64,000 bases of DNA from Prorocentrum cordatum. Taxonomy: Eukaryota > Sar > Dinophyceae > Prorocentrales > Prorocentraceae. Positions 53,776-62,999 of the stretch are shown piece by piece (positions within the stretch are counted from its first letter, which is position 1; the number at the start of each line of letters is the position of its first letter). The stretch is from positions 1,261,540 through 1,325,539 of the forward strand of contig CAUYUJ010015837.1 in assembly GCA_963575745.1 (NCBI GenBank), in the 5' to 3' direction. Under the pieces are notes generated by a model. It saw only the letters and a list, made by a program, of their open reading frames with translations. It did no database searches and was not told where the DNA came from. Made by a program: the position numbers and the translations under genes.

Positions 53776-55161
53776 ATGACGGAGGCCCGTTCAGCCAGAA
53801 TCGTTGCAGCATTGCAGGCAGGCGGCTTGCACGTTGCATGCCGCGCCCTCTGCCGCATGGTGAATGCCTTGCAAGAGGACGACGGCAGTGACCACGAAGG
53901 CAATGCAATCCAGGGGCATCGGCAATTACAGGATCAGGTCAATGAGATCGGCAACCGCAGCACGGATTATGGCCGAATGATAACCAACATAGCGGTGCCT
54001 CGCGAAGACGGTGGCGAGATGTCGTGGGATATCATTAATCCGTTCGCAGGGTTGTCTGTAATGTGCGAGGGGTGTTCATGGTTTGCGAGGCTTCTCCACG
54101 ACTCCGTCGTCAGTGGTAAAGCCAGCCTGGTGGTGTGGGGAGACGAAACATCGTCGGGGAACCAGCTGCGGCCTGACGCAGCAAACAAATGGCTATCCGT
54201 GTATTGGACGGTGGTAAACCGACCGTCATATTTCCGATCCTCGGACCCAGGGTGGATACCTTTCGGCGTTCTCAAGTACGACGATCTAAAAGCAGTTCGT
54301 TGCCAGTACAGCGGCGTCATCCGATCTGCACTGCACCATATGTTTACCCAGCACATGTTTTCGTTCAGCGTGGGCATCCGTTTGAGAGACGGACGCGGAG
54401 GCATGTTTTTATGTTCGGCAGAATTGCGTGCCGTGCTGCAAGATGAGAAAGCTCACAAAGAAATGAAATCCACCAAGGGGGCGAGCGGATCTGTGTGCTG
54501 TTCTTCTTGTAAGAATATATACAATGGTGACGCTTCAAAAGTGCAGGGACATACATATATACGGCACTACGCGGTCACGCCGCCTTGTGAGTTCGACCAC
54601 CACACAGATGAATCGTTCTGGGAGCTGTGCGATAAGCTTGAGGAGCAAAAGCCTTTGCTGAGCAAAACAGATTCTAAGGTTTTAGAGCAGAAGGCTGGTC
54701 TGCGCTTGGAACCAGGGGCTTTGCTGTTCGACAAAGCATTGCGAGGCGTTTTCAAGCCACAAAGCCACACACATTGGGATTGGATGCGCGTCATATGTGC
54801 AAGCGGCGGTACTGCTCAGATCAATTGCAATGAGCTGTGTTTAACATTATTGCAAAAAGGCGTGGCGCTGGAGGCGTTGGATGCGTTTCAGAGACAGCTT
54901 TTGGCCGATCAGAAAGTAGTGAAAAAATTGCCGCTGCGGCTGTTCCAAGACCGCATCGTGAACGCGCACGGCCACCACATGAAGTTATTCGCTGGGGAGT
55001 GTTTGACGGTGGTAACGGTCCTAGCTACGTTTGCCCGTGGCTCCCTGGGCGTGGAGTGCCCGCATAGACGGTGCATGCAAGTCCTGAGTGACCTCTGCGA
55101 TCTTTTAACAGCTGGTGACGACGCGGTGCCGAGGACAACCCAGCTCGCGACCTTGCTCTGA
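53776..55161 (+). CDS. Transposase-like ORF (Plavaka/CACTA-like, fragmentary)
   Basis: Intact 461-codon frame with mixed composition and no introns. Features: LVVWGDETSSGNQLRPD (residues 118-134) followed by LSVYWTVVN and RSSDPGWIPFGVLKYDDLKA. This resembles the D-containing strand and following block of Plavaka/CACTA-type transposases. Residues 216-250 (ELRAVLQDEKAHKEMKSTKG, then CCSSCKN) match the second acidic site and its zinc-like Cys group. THWDWM (332-337) resembles the D-W-M-H block near the third site. The last two thirds of a usual transposase C-terminus seem short, so it may be a truncated or host-captured copy. The assignment rests on motif resemblance only. Confidence 0.45.
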   Translation: MTEARSARIVAALQAGGLHVACRALCRMVNALQEDDGSDHEGNAIQGHRQLQDQVNEIGNRSTDYGRMITNIAVPREDGGEMSWDIINPFAGLSVMCEGCSWFARLLHDSVVSGKASLVVWGDETSSGNQLRPDAANKWLSVYWTVVNRPSYFRSSDPGWIPFGVLKYDDLKAVRCQYSGVIRSALHHMFTQHMFSFSVGIRLRDGRGGMFLCSAELRAVLQDEKAHKEMKSTKGASGSVCCSSCKNIYNGDASKVQGHTYIRHYAVTPPCEFDHHTDESFWELCDKLEEQKPLLSKTDSKVLEQKAGLRLEPGALLFDKALRGVFKPQSHTHWDWMRVICASGGTAQINCNELCLTLLQKGVALEALDAFQRQLLADQKVVKKLPLRLFQDRIVNAHGHHMKLFAGECLTVVTVLATFARGSLGVECPHRRCMQVLSDLCDLLTAGDDAVPRTTQLATLL

Positions 55162-55409
55162 CAGCACCACTCCCTCATGCTAAATACTTACGGGGGCGGA
55201 GAGGGCGGCTCATGCGGGGCAAGGGAAAGTGAGCATGGATCAGGGGGAAAAGACGATTTGGCATTGCGATGCCTCGACATGTCGTTTTTTCGTCAACGCA
55301 TTGCTGCAGGATCCGATATTCCCCGATCCAACTGCATCCGATACGATCTGAACCATGTCGATTAATTGTCTGCGATCTCTGCCTCACCGACCTCTCGCGC
55401 GTCGCTGCC

Positions 55410-55520
55410 CGCAGGGCGGTCCGAGGGCGTCGCCGCGGGCTGGCACGTGGAGGCCGTCGGTGGCACGCAGGCGCCGCCCGCCTGTCGCGGGGGGCAGGGC
55501 GAGGATGATTCTGGATGCAA
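55410..55520 (+). other. Possible exon, unknown
   Basis: The frame reading LPAGRSEGVAAGWHVEAVGG, then TQAPPACRGGQG, has GC-rich third positions. It follows a pyrimidine-rich run ending in CCCGCAG. The minus strand is open too. Weak evidence only. Confidence 0.2.
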
Positions 55521-55799
55521 CGGCGGCGACAGCGGCGCGGCTGCCTTCCTGTTCCGAAGAGGAGGACAGGACGAGGGGGAACTGATAACTTCCCGCCCCC
55601 CCCTCCCTCGCCCTCGCCCGCCTTTCTTTTTCCCCTGGCCAACTTCCCCCATCGCCATGTCCATCTCCATCCGCCCGTCGCGCGCGAGGCGAGATCGGCG
55701 GCCTCGAGCTCGTCGGCTGTCGCCAACGGCATCGCGGGCACCACAGGCAGCACGCGCCTCCGCGCCCGCGGCAGGGAGGGGGGGAGTAAGAGCATGGCA

Positions 55800-55900
55800 G
55801 GAGCAGGGCAGGACGGGAAGGAGGAGGAGGAGGACCAGGGCAGGAGGAGGAGTAGGAACAGAGCAGGAGCAGGGCGGGAGGAGGAGGAGGAGGAGGGCAA
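55800..55900. repeat. GGA/GCAGGA-rich tract
   Basis: Purine-rich repeat in the otherwise unassigned stretch 55520-56040. Confidence 0.6.
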
Positions 55901-56421
55901 TATATTTTGGATTGGGGGGAGAGAGGAGAGAGGGGAAGGGCTTCCTCCCCCAGTAGGTTTCTTTACAGCTTTCGCTTTCTAGGGTCTCCCACGGGGAAGG
56001 AGACGCAGAAAAACATTGAATCGTATGCTTTTCGCTGAGATTTACATTTTTTTGAGCCTCATGGGCCCCCTCATGGGGCCCCTCACGAGGCGGCGCCGTC
56101 GTCGCCGTCGTCTCGCCGTGTCCTGGCAATGTCCAAATATCCAGGGCCTCCTGGGCCCTCCAAGTCCACACCCTACTGGGCCCCCCTGGAACCTCTTGGA
56201 ACTGGGCCCCCCATTGGGCCCCTGGGCCAAAGTCCGGAACACTCTTTTCAAGACTTCGGCGCGAAGTCGTGCTTGCTTGTCTCCCGCCGCTGTTTCGGCT
56301 CGAATTCATTGCGGAGGTTGCGCCAGGTCCGAGCGCCGCGCGTTTTCAGAACCGATTATCAGCAGGTATCCCGCGGCGTTCGCGGCCAGCGATACCGAGC
56401 GAGGAGGCAGCGCTTGCAGCG

Positions 56422-57404
56422 ATGTCGGGCGAGGAAGTCGCTCTCGCGGGGCCTGAAGAGGCGCCTGCCATTGACATGATCACGCGCAGTCTCTGCGATG
56501 AAGATGCCCCGAAGGACAATGCCACCAACGTAGCGGGCACTGACCGCCAGCCGAGGTATGAGTGCTTCCCGTGTCACAGGCCCCACGGCCGCGTGAAGCG
56601 CCTCAAGGCTGGCGGCGATGCGCAGTTCGAAGGCTGGGGCAGCCTCCCCAGGGAGGAGCGCGTCCAGTTCATGAAGGGCAACGCCGACGCCTACGGCCTC
56701 CAGCTGCACGGGTCGATGACCGCGCTGATCAAGAGGACGGTCACTCGTTCCATGGGCGCGAACTTCCACGAGAATGGGCGCTTCATGTTAGTGTCCGATG
56801 CAGCGGAGCTTCCAGAGTACAAGAACGATCCAGAAGCGTTCCAAAGGCTGTGTCAGAATACCCAAGAGCACACATGCCCCCTTTCAGGTATTAAGAGGAT
56901 CTACGTCCCAGGGTACACGTTCCAGAGGACCCAGGGCCTGCGAGCGACCCAGACCGCCGAGAACGCCATGCGCGGCGAGGGGGCCATAAGGTCCACGAGG
57001 CCCAAGGCCAAGGCGAAGGCGCCTTCGAGGCGCCCTGCCGCCGCGCCGCCTGCGGATGGCGCGCCGCAGATGCCCCCCCTGAGCGCGGGGTGAAGAAGAA
57101 CGCAGAGAAAACGATTACTACCCTGCGCGAACGCGCTCAGGACTTCGGCGCGCTGGTGGTCACGGCCTCAGCCGAGCAGGCGAAGTTCTACGTCCCCCAG
57201 GGCGTGCTGTCGAAGTCGCTCCGCGCGCAGCAGGAGTTGCAGACGTGCCTGGCCGCGCTGCAGCTCATCCAGCAAGACGGCGGCGAGCAGGTGAAGGGCG
57301 CCACGGCGGAGATCATCAAAGAGGCGAAGGGGGCGCTGAAGGAGGAGGGCAGCCTCTATGACAAAATCGAGGGCCCACGGGTGAAGAAATATATGGGAAT
57401 ATGA
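56422..57404 (+). CDS. Unknown dinoflagellate-type protein, split by one frame break
   Basis: The frame from ATG 56422 (MSGEEVALAGPEEAPA) runs to TGA at 57091-57093 and covers 223 residues. It contains YECFPCHRPHGRVKRL, SLPREERVQFMKGNADAYGL, an Arg/Lys-Ala-Pro linker (RPKAKAKAPSRRPAAAPP) and no recognised domain. From 57090 a second frame continues without a gap: KKNAEKTITTLRERAQDFGA, then LVVTASAEQAKFYVPQGVLS and a helical Ala/Gln/Glu tail to 57404. The seamless change of frame suggests a one-base indel in one gene, so this copy may be a pseudogene. An upstream extension in the same frame to 56269 exists but has repeat-like composition. No family is named. Confidence 0.55.
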
Positions 57405-57419
57405 TGGATAGGGGGGGCT

Positions 57420-57476
57420 GAAGGAGGGCGAATCTTGCAGGCGTCTTGGGACCTTCTTGGGGCCCTCTTGGAGGGG

Positions 57477-57520
<44 letters not shown>

Positions 57521-57830
57521 TGCTGGGGTATTTTGCATAGGTCGCAGGGCTGTCGCCCGAAAGCTCGTTTTGAATATGCCTCGGGCCCATCCAGTTTTCG
57601 GGTGGTATCTCGGGGCTCTCGTGGAGCCTTATTGGGCCCCTCTTGGGGCCCTCTGAAAGCCTTGGGGCCCTCTTGGAGCCGCCTTGGGGCCCTTTGAAAA
57701 AAAAGAATAGTTTTTTTTTTTTTTTGAAAACCAATTTTTTCTGTCAAAGCCCTCTTGGCCCCCTCCAAAGGCCATCAGAGGGCCCCGAAAGGGCGCCAAG
57801 ACGGCTCCAAGAGAGCCCCAAGATGGCAAG
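57420..57830. repeat. TTGGGGCCCTC short repeats with a TA array
   Basis: CTTGGGGCCCTCTTGGA units lie on both sides of (TA)n at 57482-57516 and a T-run at 57711-57725. The short-repeat family is the same as in 5040-5680. Confidence 0.75.
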
Positions 57831-57849
57831 CTTTCGGGGGCATTATTGG

Positions 57850-58128
57850 CGGGCCCTTCCCCGAGGTCTGCTGGGCGACATGCCCGACGCAGAGCGCGAG
57901 GCACTCGCCGCGGCGTCCGCGTCCCAGGTTCGCGAGCAGCTGGGCGGCGGTGGCAGCGCCCCCACGGGGGCCTCTGGCTCCGCGGCGGGCACCCCCGCGG
58001 AGGGGGAGGATGCTGGTGCTGAGGCTGAAGCGGCGGCGTCTCCTGCGGCTACCAGTGCCGATTCTGCCCAGAAGCCTGGCCGCCGCGCCAGGATGAAGCG
58101 CCCCGCGGCGGTGCAGAATGTCGACTGA
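57850..58128 (+). CDS. Possible 3' exon of the preceding unknown gene
   Basis: The frame reads LPRGLLGDMPDAEREALAAA, then SASQVREQLGGGG, an Ala/Gly/Glu-rich linker and KPGRRARMKRPAAVQNVD before TGA at 58126-58128. Third positions are GC-rich and the end is basic. It could be the last exon of the 56422 gene across a repeat-filled intron, or a separate small gene starting at ATG 57880. Confidence 0.4.
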   Translation, partial: RALPRGLLGDMPDAEREALAAASASQVREQLGGGGSAPTGASGSAAGTPAEGEDAGAEAEAAASPAATSADSAQKPGRRARMKRPAAVQNVD

Positions 58129-58199
58129 GATGCCCGCCAGTCGTTGTGCAGCACAGCAGGGGCCGTGCCGCCGCAGTCAGCCGCGTTGCACAGAGGTCG

Positions 58200-58265
58200 G
58201 TGGAGGGTGGCGAGGAGGAGGAGGAGGAGAGGAGAAGGATGAGGACGAGGAGGATGAGGGCGGCG
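58200..58265. repeat. GGA/GAC-rich tract
   Basis: Short GGAGGA and GACGAG tract. From here to 59370 there is mixed CT-, GGA- and GC-rich DNA without a recognised gene. Confidence 0.7.
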
Positions 58266-59369
58266 ACAACGCCGCGACCCCCCGCACCGAACGACTGCTC
58301 AGCCGTAACACTCAGCGAGGTGAGCAGGGATGCACCCGCGCACGCTCCTCCTGGCATTTTCCTCAAACGTTTTATGTGTATGCCTGACATATTTTGTTCT
58401 GGATGCAGATGCTCCGCGCTGCTGCCCCATCGCGCCCGTGCATGCTCCGACGAACAGGCGACGCGCAATGATATGATTGACGGATGCTCTGCACCGCGCC
58501 CATTGGGGAAAAAAAGAGCAACAACAACAATGGTTCCGTATCCCGCGCCGTCGCCATACACACAATCCCCCACCATATCTAGAGGACATGGCGGCGGCGG
58601 CAACGACGACGACGCCGATAGGGGGGCGTAGACGGAAGAGGACGAGGGAGGAGGAGCAATCCGTAGGGGGGATGAGGAGGGGGAGGAGGAAGGATCTCTC
58701 GAACCCTCCCCGTCCAGCCAGTCTTCAAAATGCGGGAACTCTCCACTGTCCAGTGGGGGCTCATGGGGATAGCAAAAGGTGGGAAAGGAAAAGGAGGCGA
58801 GACCCCCCTCTAGGAGAAGGGGGAGGGCCCCGCCCCTCTACCTGCTCCTCCCCTCGCTCGGCCTTCCCACCCCGCTCCTCCTCGACGAGGCAAAAAGGGT
58901 CGAATACCGGACCGCGAGGCGTGGGCGCTCGGGGGCGACTGGGAGGTCGCCCCGTGCTCTGGGGGAGGCTATGTTTAATCCAGCTTAATCCAGCTTAATC
59001 CCGCCCTGCCTTTTTGTCTTTTATATTTTCATCCCCCCTCCGCCTCCGCGTGGGCCTCCTCCTCCGCCCGCGCGAGGCGCCTGGCCGACGGGGAGGACGG
59101 CGTGGCGCTCTCGCGTCTGATCCAGCGCCCTGCAGGCACCTCTGCCGCGGGGTGGATACGACGGGGGGGGGAAGGCCGAACACACGAAAGGAGGATACCA
59201 GGAAAGGAGGTTCCTCCCCTCGTTTTCCGTCCCTTCCGCTTCCTCCTCCGCCCCCCTTCCCGCTTTCCCCGTTCCCCCCCCCTCTTCTCCCCGTCCCCGC
59301 CCCACCCCCCACCCCACCGGAAGGTAGGTACTATTTTGGAATAAATAATCCTCCCTACAAGCCGCGGGG

Positions 59370-59835
59370 GGTACGCAGGTACGCTGCAGGTACGCTGCAG
59401 GTACTTGTGTACCACGCGCTGCAGGTATGCTGCAGGTACGCTGCAGGTACGCGTGTATCACGCGCTGCAGGTACGCTGCAGGTACGCTGCAGGTACGCTG
59501 CGTTGTGATTGATATCGCATCTGCAGGTACGCTGCAGGTACGCTGCAGGTACGCGTCTGCAGACACGCTGCAGGTACGCTGCTTTCTTACTATTTTAATT
59601 GATAACCTATATGCAGGTACGCCGCAGGTACGCTGCAGGTACGTGTGTATCACGCGCTGCAGGTACGCTGCACGCACGCTGCACGTACGCGTGTACCACG
59701 CGCTGCAGGTACGCTGCAGGTACGCTGCAGGTACGCGTGTACAACGCGCTGCAGGTACGCTGCAGGTACGCTGCAGGTACTGTGTGTTTTGATTGATAGC
59801 GCGCTTGCAGGTACGCTGCAAGTGCGCGTGTATCG
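59370..59835. repeat. 11-bp CTGCAGGTACG minisatellite with higher-order structure
   Basis: More than 25 copies of CTGCAGGTACG. Groups of two to four copies are separated by GTGTATCACGCG or by GATTGATA(T/A)C-type spacers (about 59510, 59598 and 59790), giving a higher-order unit. The open frames (RCRYA, LQVR) come from the 33-base triple unit. Confidence 0.95.
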
Positions 59836-59837
59836 TA

Positions 59838-59925
59838 TCAGGAGGAGGAGGAGCAGGAGGAGGAGGAGTAGCAAGGGGAGGAGGAGGAGGAAGAGCAGGA
59901 CCAGGATCAGGAGGAGGAGCAGAGC
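59838..59925. repeat. (GGA)n tract
   Basis: GGAGGA and AGCAGGA repeat right after the minisatellite. Confidence 0.85.
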
Positions 59926-60194
59926 CGATGTTAAATTTGCGTAATTCTAAAACGTTTTAGAGTCACGCGAATTCCAGGCCCCGCCCCTGTTGTCCGATCC
60001 GCGCGGCCATAGGCGGTTGCAAGGTGCGCCGATGGCCGCGCGCTTCACTGCGATGGTGGTTGACAGACTCTGTCGGCCGCTAGCTGGTGCCCAGGAGGAG
60101 GAGCAGAGCTTGTCCCGCCGAAAGGAGAGGGCGGAGGAGCAGGAGCGGGAGAGGAGGAGGAGGGGCGAGGATGAGCAGCGGCAGCATCAGCAGC

Positions 60195-60265
60195 AGGGCG
60201 ACGACGACGACGCCGACGACGACGACGACGCCGACGACGCCGACGACGACGACGACGAGCGGTCT
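60195..60265. repeat. (GAC)n tract
   Basis: GAC triplets with GCC interruptions. A similar tract is at 60440-60495. Confidence 0.9.
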
Positions 60266-60319
60266 TGAGGGCCCTCGGGGGCACTTTTTGGCTGCACCGG
60301 GGGAGCGCCCATGGACCAG

Positions 60320-60360
60320 GTATCCCGCCACATTTTTCAAAGAAAAATGTTGCGGGATAC
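60320..60360. repeat. Hairpin: 19-bp inverted repeat with 3-base loop
   Basis: GTATCCCGCCACATTTTTC, AAA, then GAAAAATGTTGCGGGATAC. Eighteen of 19 positions pair. Confidence 0.9.
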
Positions 60361-60637
60361 TTTTTTTTTCGGTTTGGATTCTGGCCCAGTCCGGCCCCGC
60401 GGATTCCTGGTTTCTGCCGTCTGGGCGGCCTCAACTGCGGGGGCGACGACGACGCAGACGACGACGACGACGCCGACGACGACGACGGCGACGCCCTGCA
60501 TTGCCGCCCGCCGTCCGCAGGCGCACTTCCTCGCCGAGTGCGCGGTCGCCGTCGACGCGAGCAGCGAAGTCGCAGGATCCCGTCGCGCGGCTCGCGACCG
60601 ACCTTCGAAGATCGAGGGCAGAGGTTTCTCGCGTTTG

Positions 60638-60739
60638 TGAGTGTGTGTGTGTGGGTGTGGGTGTGGGTGTGGGTGTGTATGTGTGCGTGCGTGTGTGCGT
60701 GCGTGCGTGTGTGTGTGTGTGTGTGTGTGCGTGTGTGTG

Positions 60740-60771
<32 letters not shown>

Positions 60772-60777
60772 CGTGTG

Positions 60778-60840
<63 letters not shown>

Positions 60841-60978
60841 GTGTGTGTGTGTGCGTGCGTGCGTGCGTGTGTGTGTGTGTGTGTGTGTGCGTGTGTGTGT
60901 GTGTGTGTGTGTGCGTGTGGGTGCGGGTGTGGGCGTGGGTGTGTGTGTGTGTGTGTGTGCGTTTGTGTGTGTGTGTTT
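60638..60978. repeat. (GT)n tract, about 340 bp
   Basis: GTGTGC-rich microsatellite. The Cys/Val and His/Thr frames are artefacts. Confidence 0.97.
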
Positions 60979-61254
60979 TGGGGGGGTCTCCAGGAACCGC
61001 GCAAGAGGCACCCGGAGGGCTCCCAAGAGATCCCGAAAATCGTTTCGGGGGCAGGGGCGGGGACCACAACCCATGAGGTGGATTGTGGGGCTCCTGGCGG
61101 GGCCCGAAGAGAGGGGGGGAGGGGGCATATAGTGTGTAAAAAATACAGTTCGGGCCCAAGTTTAGACCCCCCTGTTTATTGAAATAGGGTGGGTCTAAAA
61201 ATGAGCTAGAACGCTCATTTCTTAGCTTCTGTAAGAGGCAAGGAACTGAGGATG

Positions 61255-61495
61255 AGGGGGAGGAGGCGGAGGAGGCAGGAGGAGGCGGAGGAGGCGGAGG
61301 GGGCAGGGGGGAGGGAGGAGGGAGGAGGTGGGGGGAGGTAGGAGGAGGAGGAGGAGGAGGAGGAGGAGGAGGAGGAGCACGACGACGACGACGACGTCGA
61401 GGGAGGAGGGGGGAGGGAGGATGGAGGAGGGCGGCGACGACGACGACCACGACGACGACGACCACGACGACGACGACGACGAGGCTGAAGCGGAG
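61255..61495. repeat. GGA then GAC tracts
   Basis: GGAGGA to about 61378, then GACGAC and CACGAC triplets. Confidence 0.9.
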
Positions 61496-61788
61496 GGAGG
61501 CCGCCCATCAGGCCGCCCACACTATGCCCCCAGGAGGTCCTAGGAGGACCCAGGAGGCCCAGGGGAGGCGAAAGGCTCAGGGAGGCAACATGAGGACACA
61601 AAGGGCTTTGCAGAATAAGGATGTGGAGTCAGATCTATACGCGAGGCATTCTAGACATCCCGAGACGCCCCTCAGAACCTCATCGAAATCTATAACATTG
61701 CTCAGACGCTTCCACAGCACTCCCCAAGGATGCCATGACAGGCCTCCAACTATGTTAATACACAAAATGCATGTGTCTCCGATCCAAT

Positions 61789-61809
61789 CAGTAGCCATCT
61801 TGGCTTAGG
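61789..61809 (+). other. Degenerate spliced-leader relict upstream of retrogene
   Basis: CAGTAGCCATCTTGGCTTAGG matches the leader at 17 of 21 positions, including its AG-terminal layout. It is 38 bases before the ATG of the following intronless ORF and in the same sense. Confidence 0.75.
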
Positions 61810-61846
61810 TTCACCAGCAGCGCGGGCCGCGGCGGCGGTGCTGGCC

Positions 61847-62776
61847 ATGGAGGGCGCAGAGCAGCGCAAGCTGTTCAGGCGCATGGCTGAGAAGACCCAG
61901 ACCTGCGATGACGCCACGCAGCAGCCAGGCGGCAACGATGTCAGCGCGATCGGCGCGCAGCTTCCCGCCAGCTCCGCTTCAGTTCACGGTCGCCCGCGCG
62001 CCGAGGGGGACACGCTGGCTCCAGCTGCTCCGACGCAGGTGGTGTCAGGCGGCCAGGGGCGCGACCAGGAGGGGGCGGGTGACGTTGCAGCGCTGCCCGA
62101 AGCGAGCGCGGAGCGGGCATCGAGCGCGGGGGGCTCGCTCGGCGCCGCGGGGGGCCTTGCTGTCCAGGGGCGTGGCCCCCCTCTGGCAGGGGGCCCGCTC
62201 GGCGATGGGCACTCTGCCAGCCCGAATACCTTGCGTACTTCGGTTAATGAGAAGTCAGAGTGGCTTATGCCGCCAAACAAGGGGGCGATCGAGGTGTCGT
62301 CGGACACTGAGGCGGCGCCCGATGTTGCCCTAGCGAACTTCTTCGAGGGAGACCAGGCGCTATGCTGGAGCAACAGCCAGAACGCTTGGGCGCCGTGCAT
62401 CATCCAGTGCATCTTCAGGACGCAGACGGCAGATGAGGGCTACGACCTCCCCCCCAACACGATCAAAGTGCAATCGCTCCCCAGTGCGAGTGCCAAGTGG
62501 ATGAAGTACGTCCGCGAGGAAATGATCGGCAAGCTTTTAATGGTGGACAAGCTTACGAAGGATGAGCGCGCGGGGCATTTGAATCAACGCGCCACGGCGG
62601 TCAAGGCGGCCTCGGCAGCGACGTTGCCGACCCAGGCCATTGGCGAAATCGATTCTTCGAGGGCCCCATCGCCGATGCAGAAGTACTCGCCACTGGCCCT
62701 GCCGAAGCAGAAGTCCCCGCCAGCGGCCTTGTCGCCAGTGGTTCAAGCGCAGCATCGCCCCCCAGCAACTCTGTGA
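61847..62776 (+). CDS. Intronless ORF with SH3/Tudor-like module; probable retrogene
   Basis: 309 residues from ATG 61847 (MEGAEQRKLFRRMAEKTQ). Residues 20-160 are Ala/Gly/Pro-rich and probably disordered. About 165-215 is a compact segment (FFEGDQALCWSNSQNAWAPC, then IIQCIF... GYDLPPNTIKVQSLP). It has the shape of SH3/Tudor-like modules common in dinoflagellate proteins: a GD start, W-x-PC core and polar strands. A Lys/Met-rich stretch and a Pro-rich tail follow. The frame meets TGA at 62774-62776, but sense coding continues downstream (next entry). The leader relict and lack of introns indicate a reverse-transcribed mRNA. Confidence 0.6.
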   Translation: MEGAEQRKLFRRMAEKTQTCDDATQQPGGNDVSAIGAQLPASSASVHGRPRAEGDTLAPAAPTQVVSGGQGRDQEGAGDVAALPEASAERASSAGGSLGAAGGLAVQGRGPPLAGGPLGDGHSASPNTLRTSVNEKSEWLMPPNKGAIEVSSDTEAAPDVALANFFEGDQALCWSNSQNAWAPCIIQCIFRTQTADEGYDLPPNTIKVQSLPSASAKWMKYVREEMIGKLLMVDKLTKDERAGHLNQRATAVKAASAATLPTQAIGEIDSSRAPSPMQKYSPLALPKQKSPPAALSPVVQAQHRPPATL

Positions 62777-62960
62777 GCCTCGTCGAAAGCCACAGAGCCC
62801 GCGGCGTCGCGAGCATCGCCAGTGTCGGCGAAGCCCCAGGCCGCTCCAGCACCCGCATCAGCTGGCCCGCCACCGAAGAAGCTGCGCTGCAGCTTCCGTT
62901 GCGACTGCGGTCGCACTCTCAGCGTGGTTGTCGATTGCGGTCACGAGTGGGACAATAAGT
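62777..62960 (+). pseudogene. Cys-rich tail beyond an in-frame TGA
   Basis: The same frame as the upstream ORF continues after TGA: ASSKATEPAASRASPVSAKP, then PPKKLRCSFRCDCGRTLSVV and VDCGHEWDNK before a second TGA at about 62958. C-x3-C-x-C and DCGH form a zinc-ribbon-like pattern. A CGA-to-TGA change would explain the interruption, so this looks like the original C-terminus of the protein. Confidence 0.5.
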
Positions 62961-62999
62961 GATGGCGCGCCGAGCAGTTTTCCTCGCGCTCATTTCATT

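Noticed and set aside
59427-59792. Cys/Tyr/Arg-rich small-protein frames over the CTGCAGGTACG array
   Set aside because: Triple of an 11-base unit keeps the frame open. No signal peptide or conserved fold.
60638-60978. Cys/Val-rich and Thr/His-rich frames over the GT tract
   Set aside because: Pure dinucleotide repeat.
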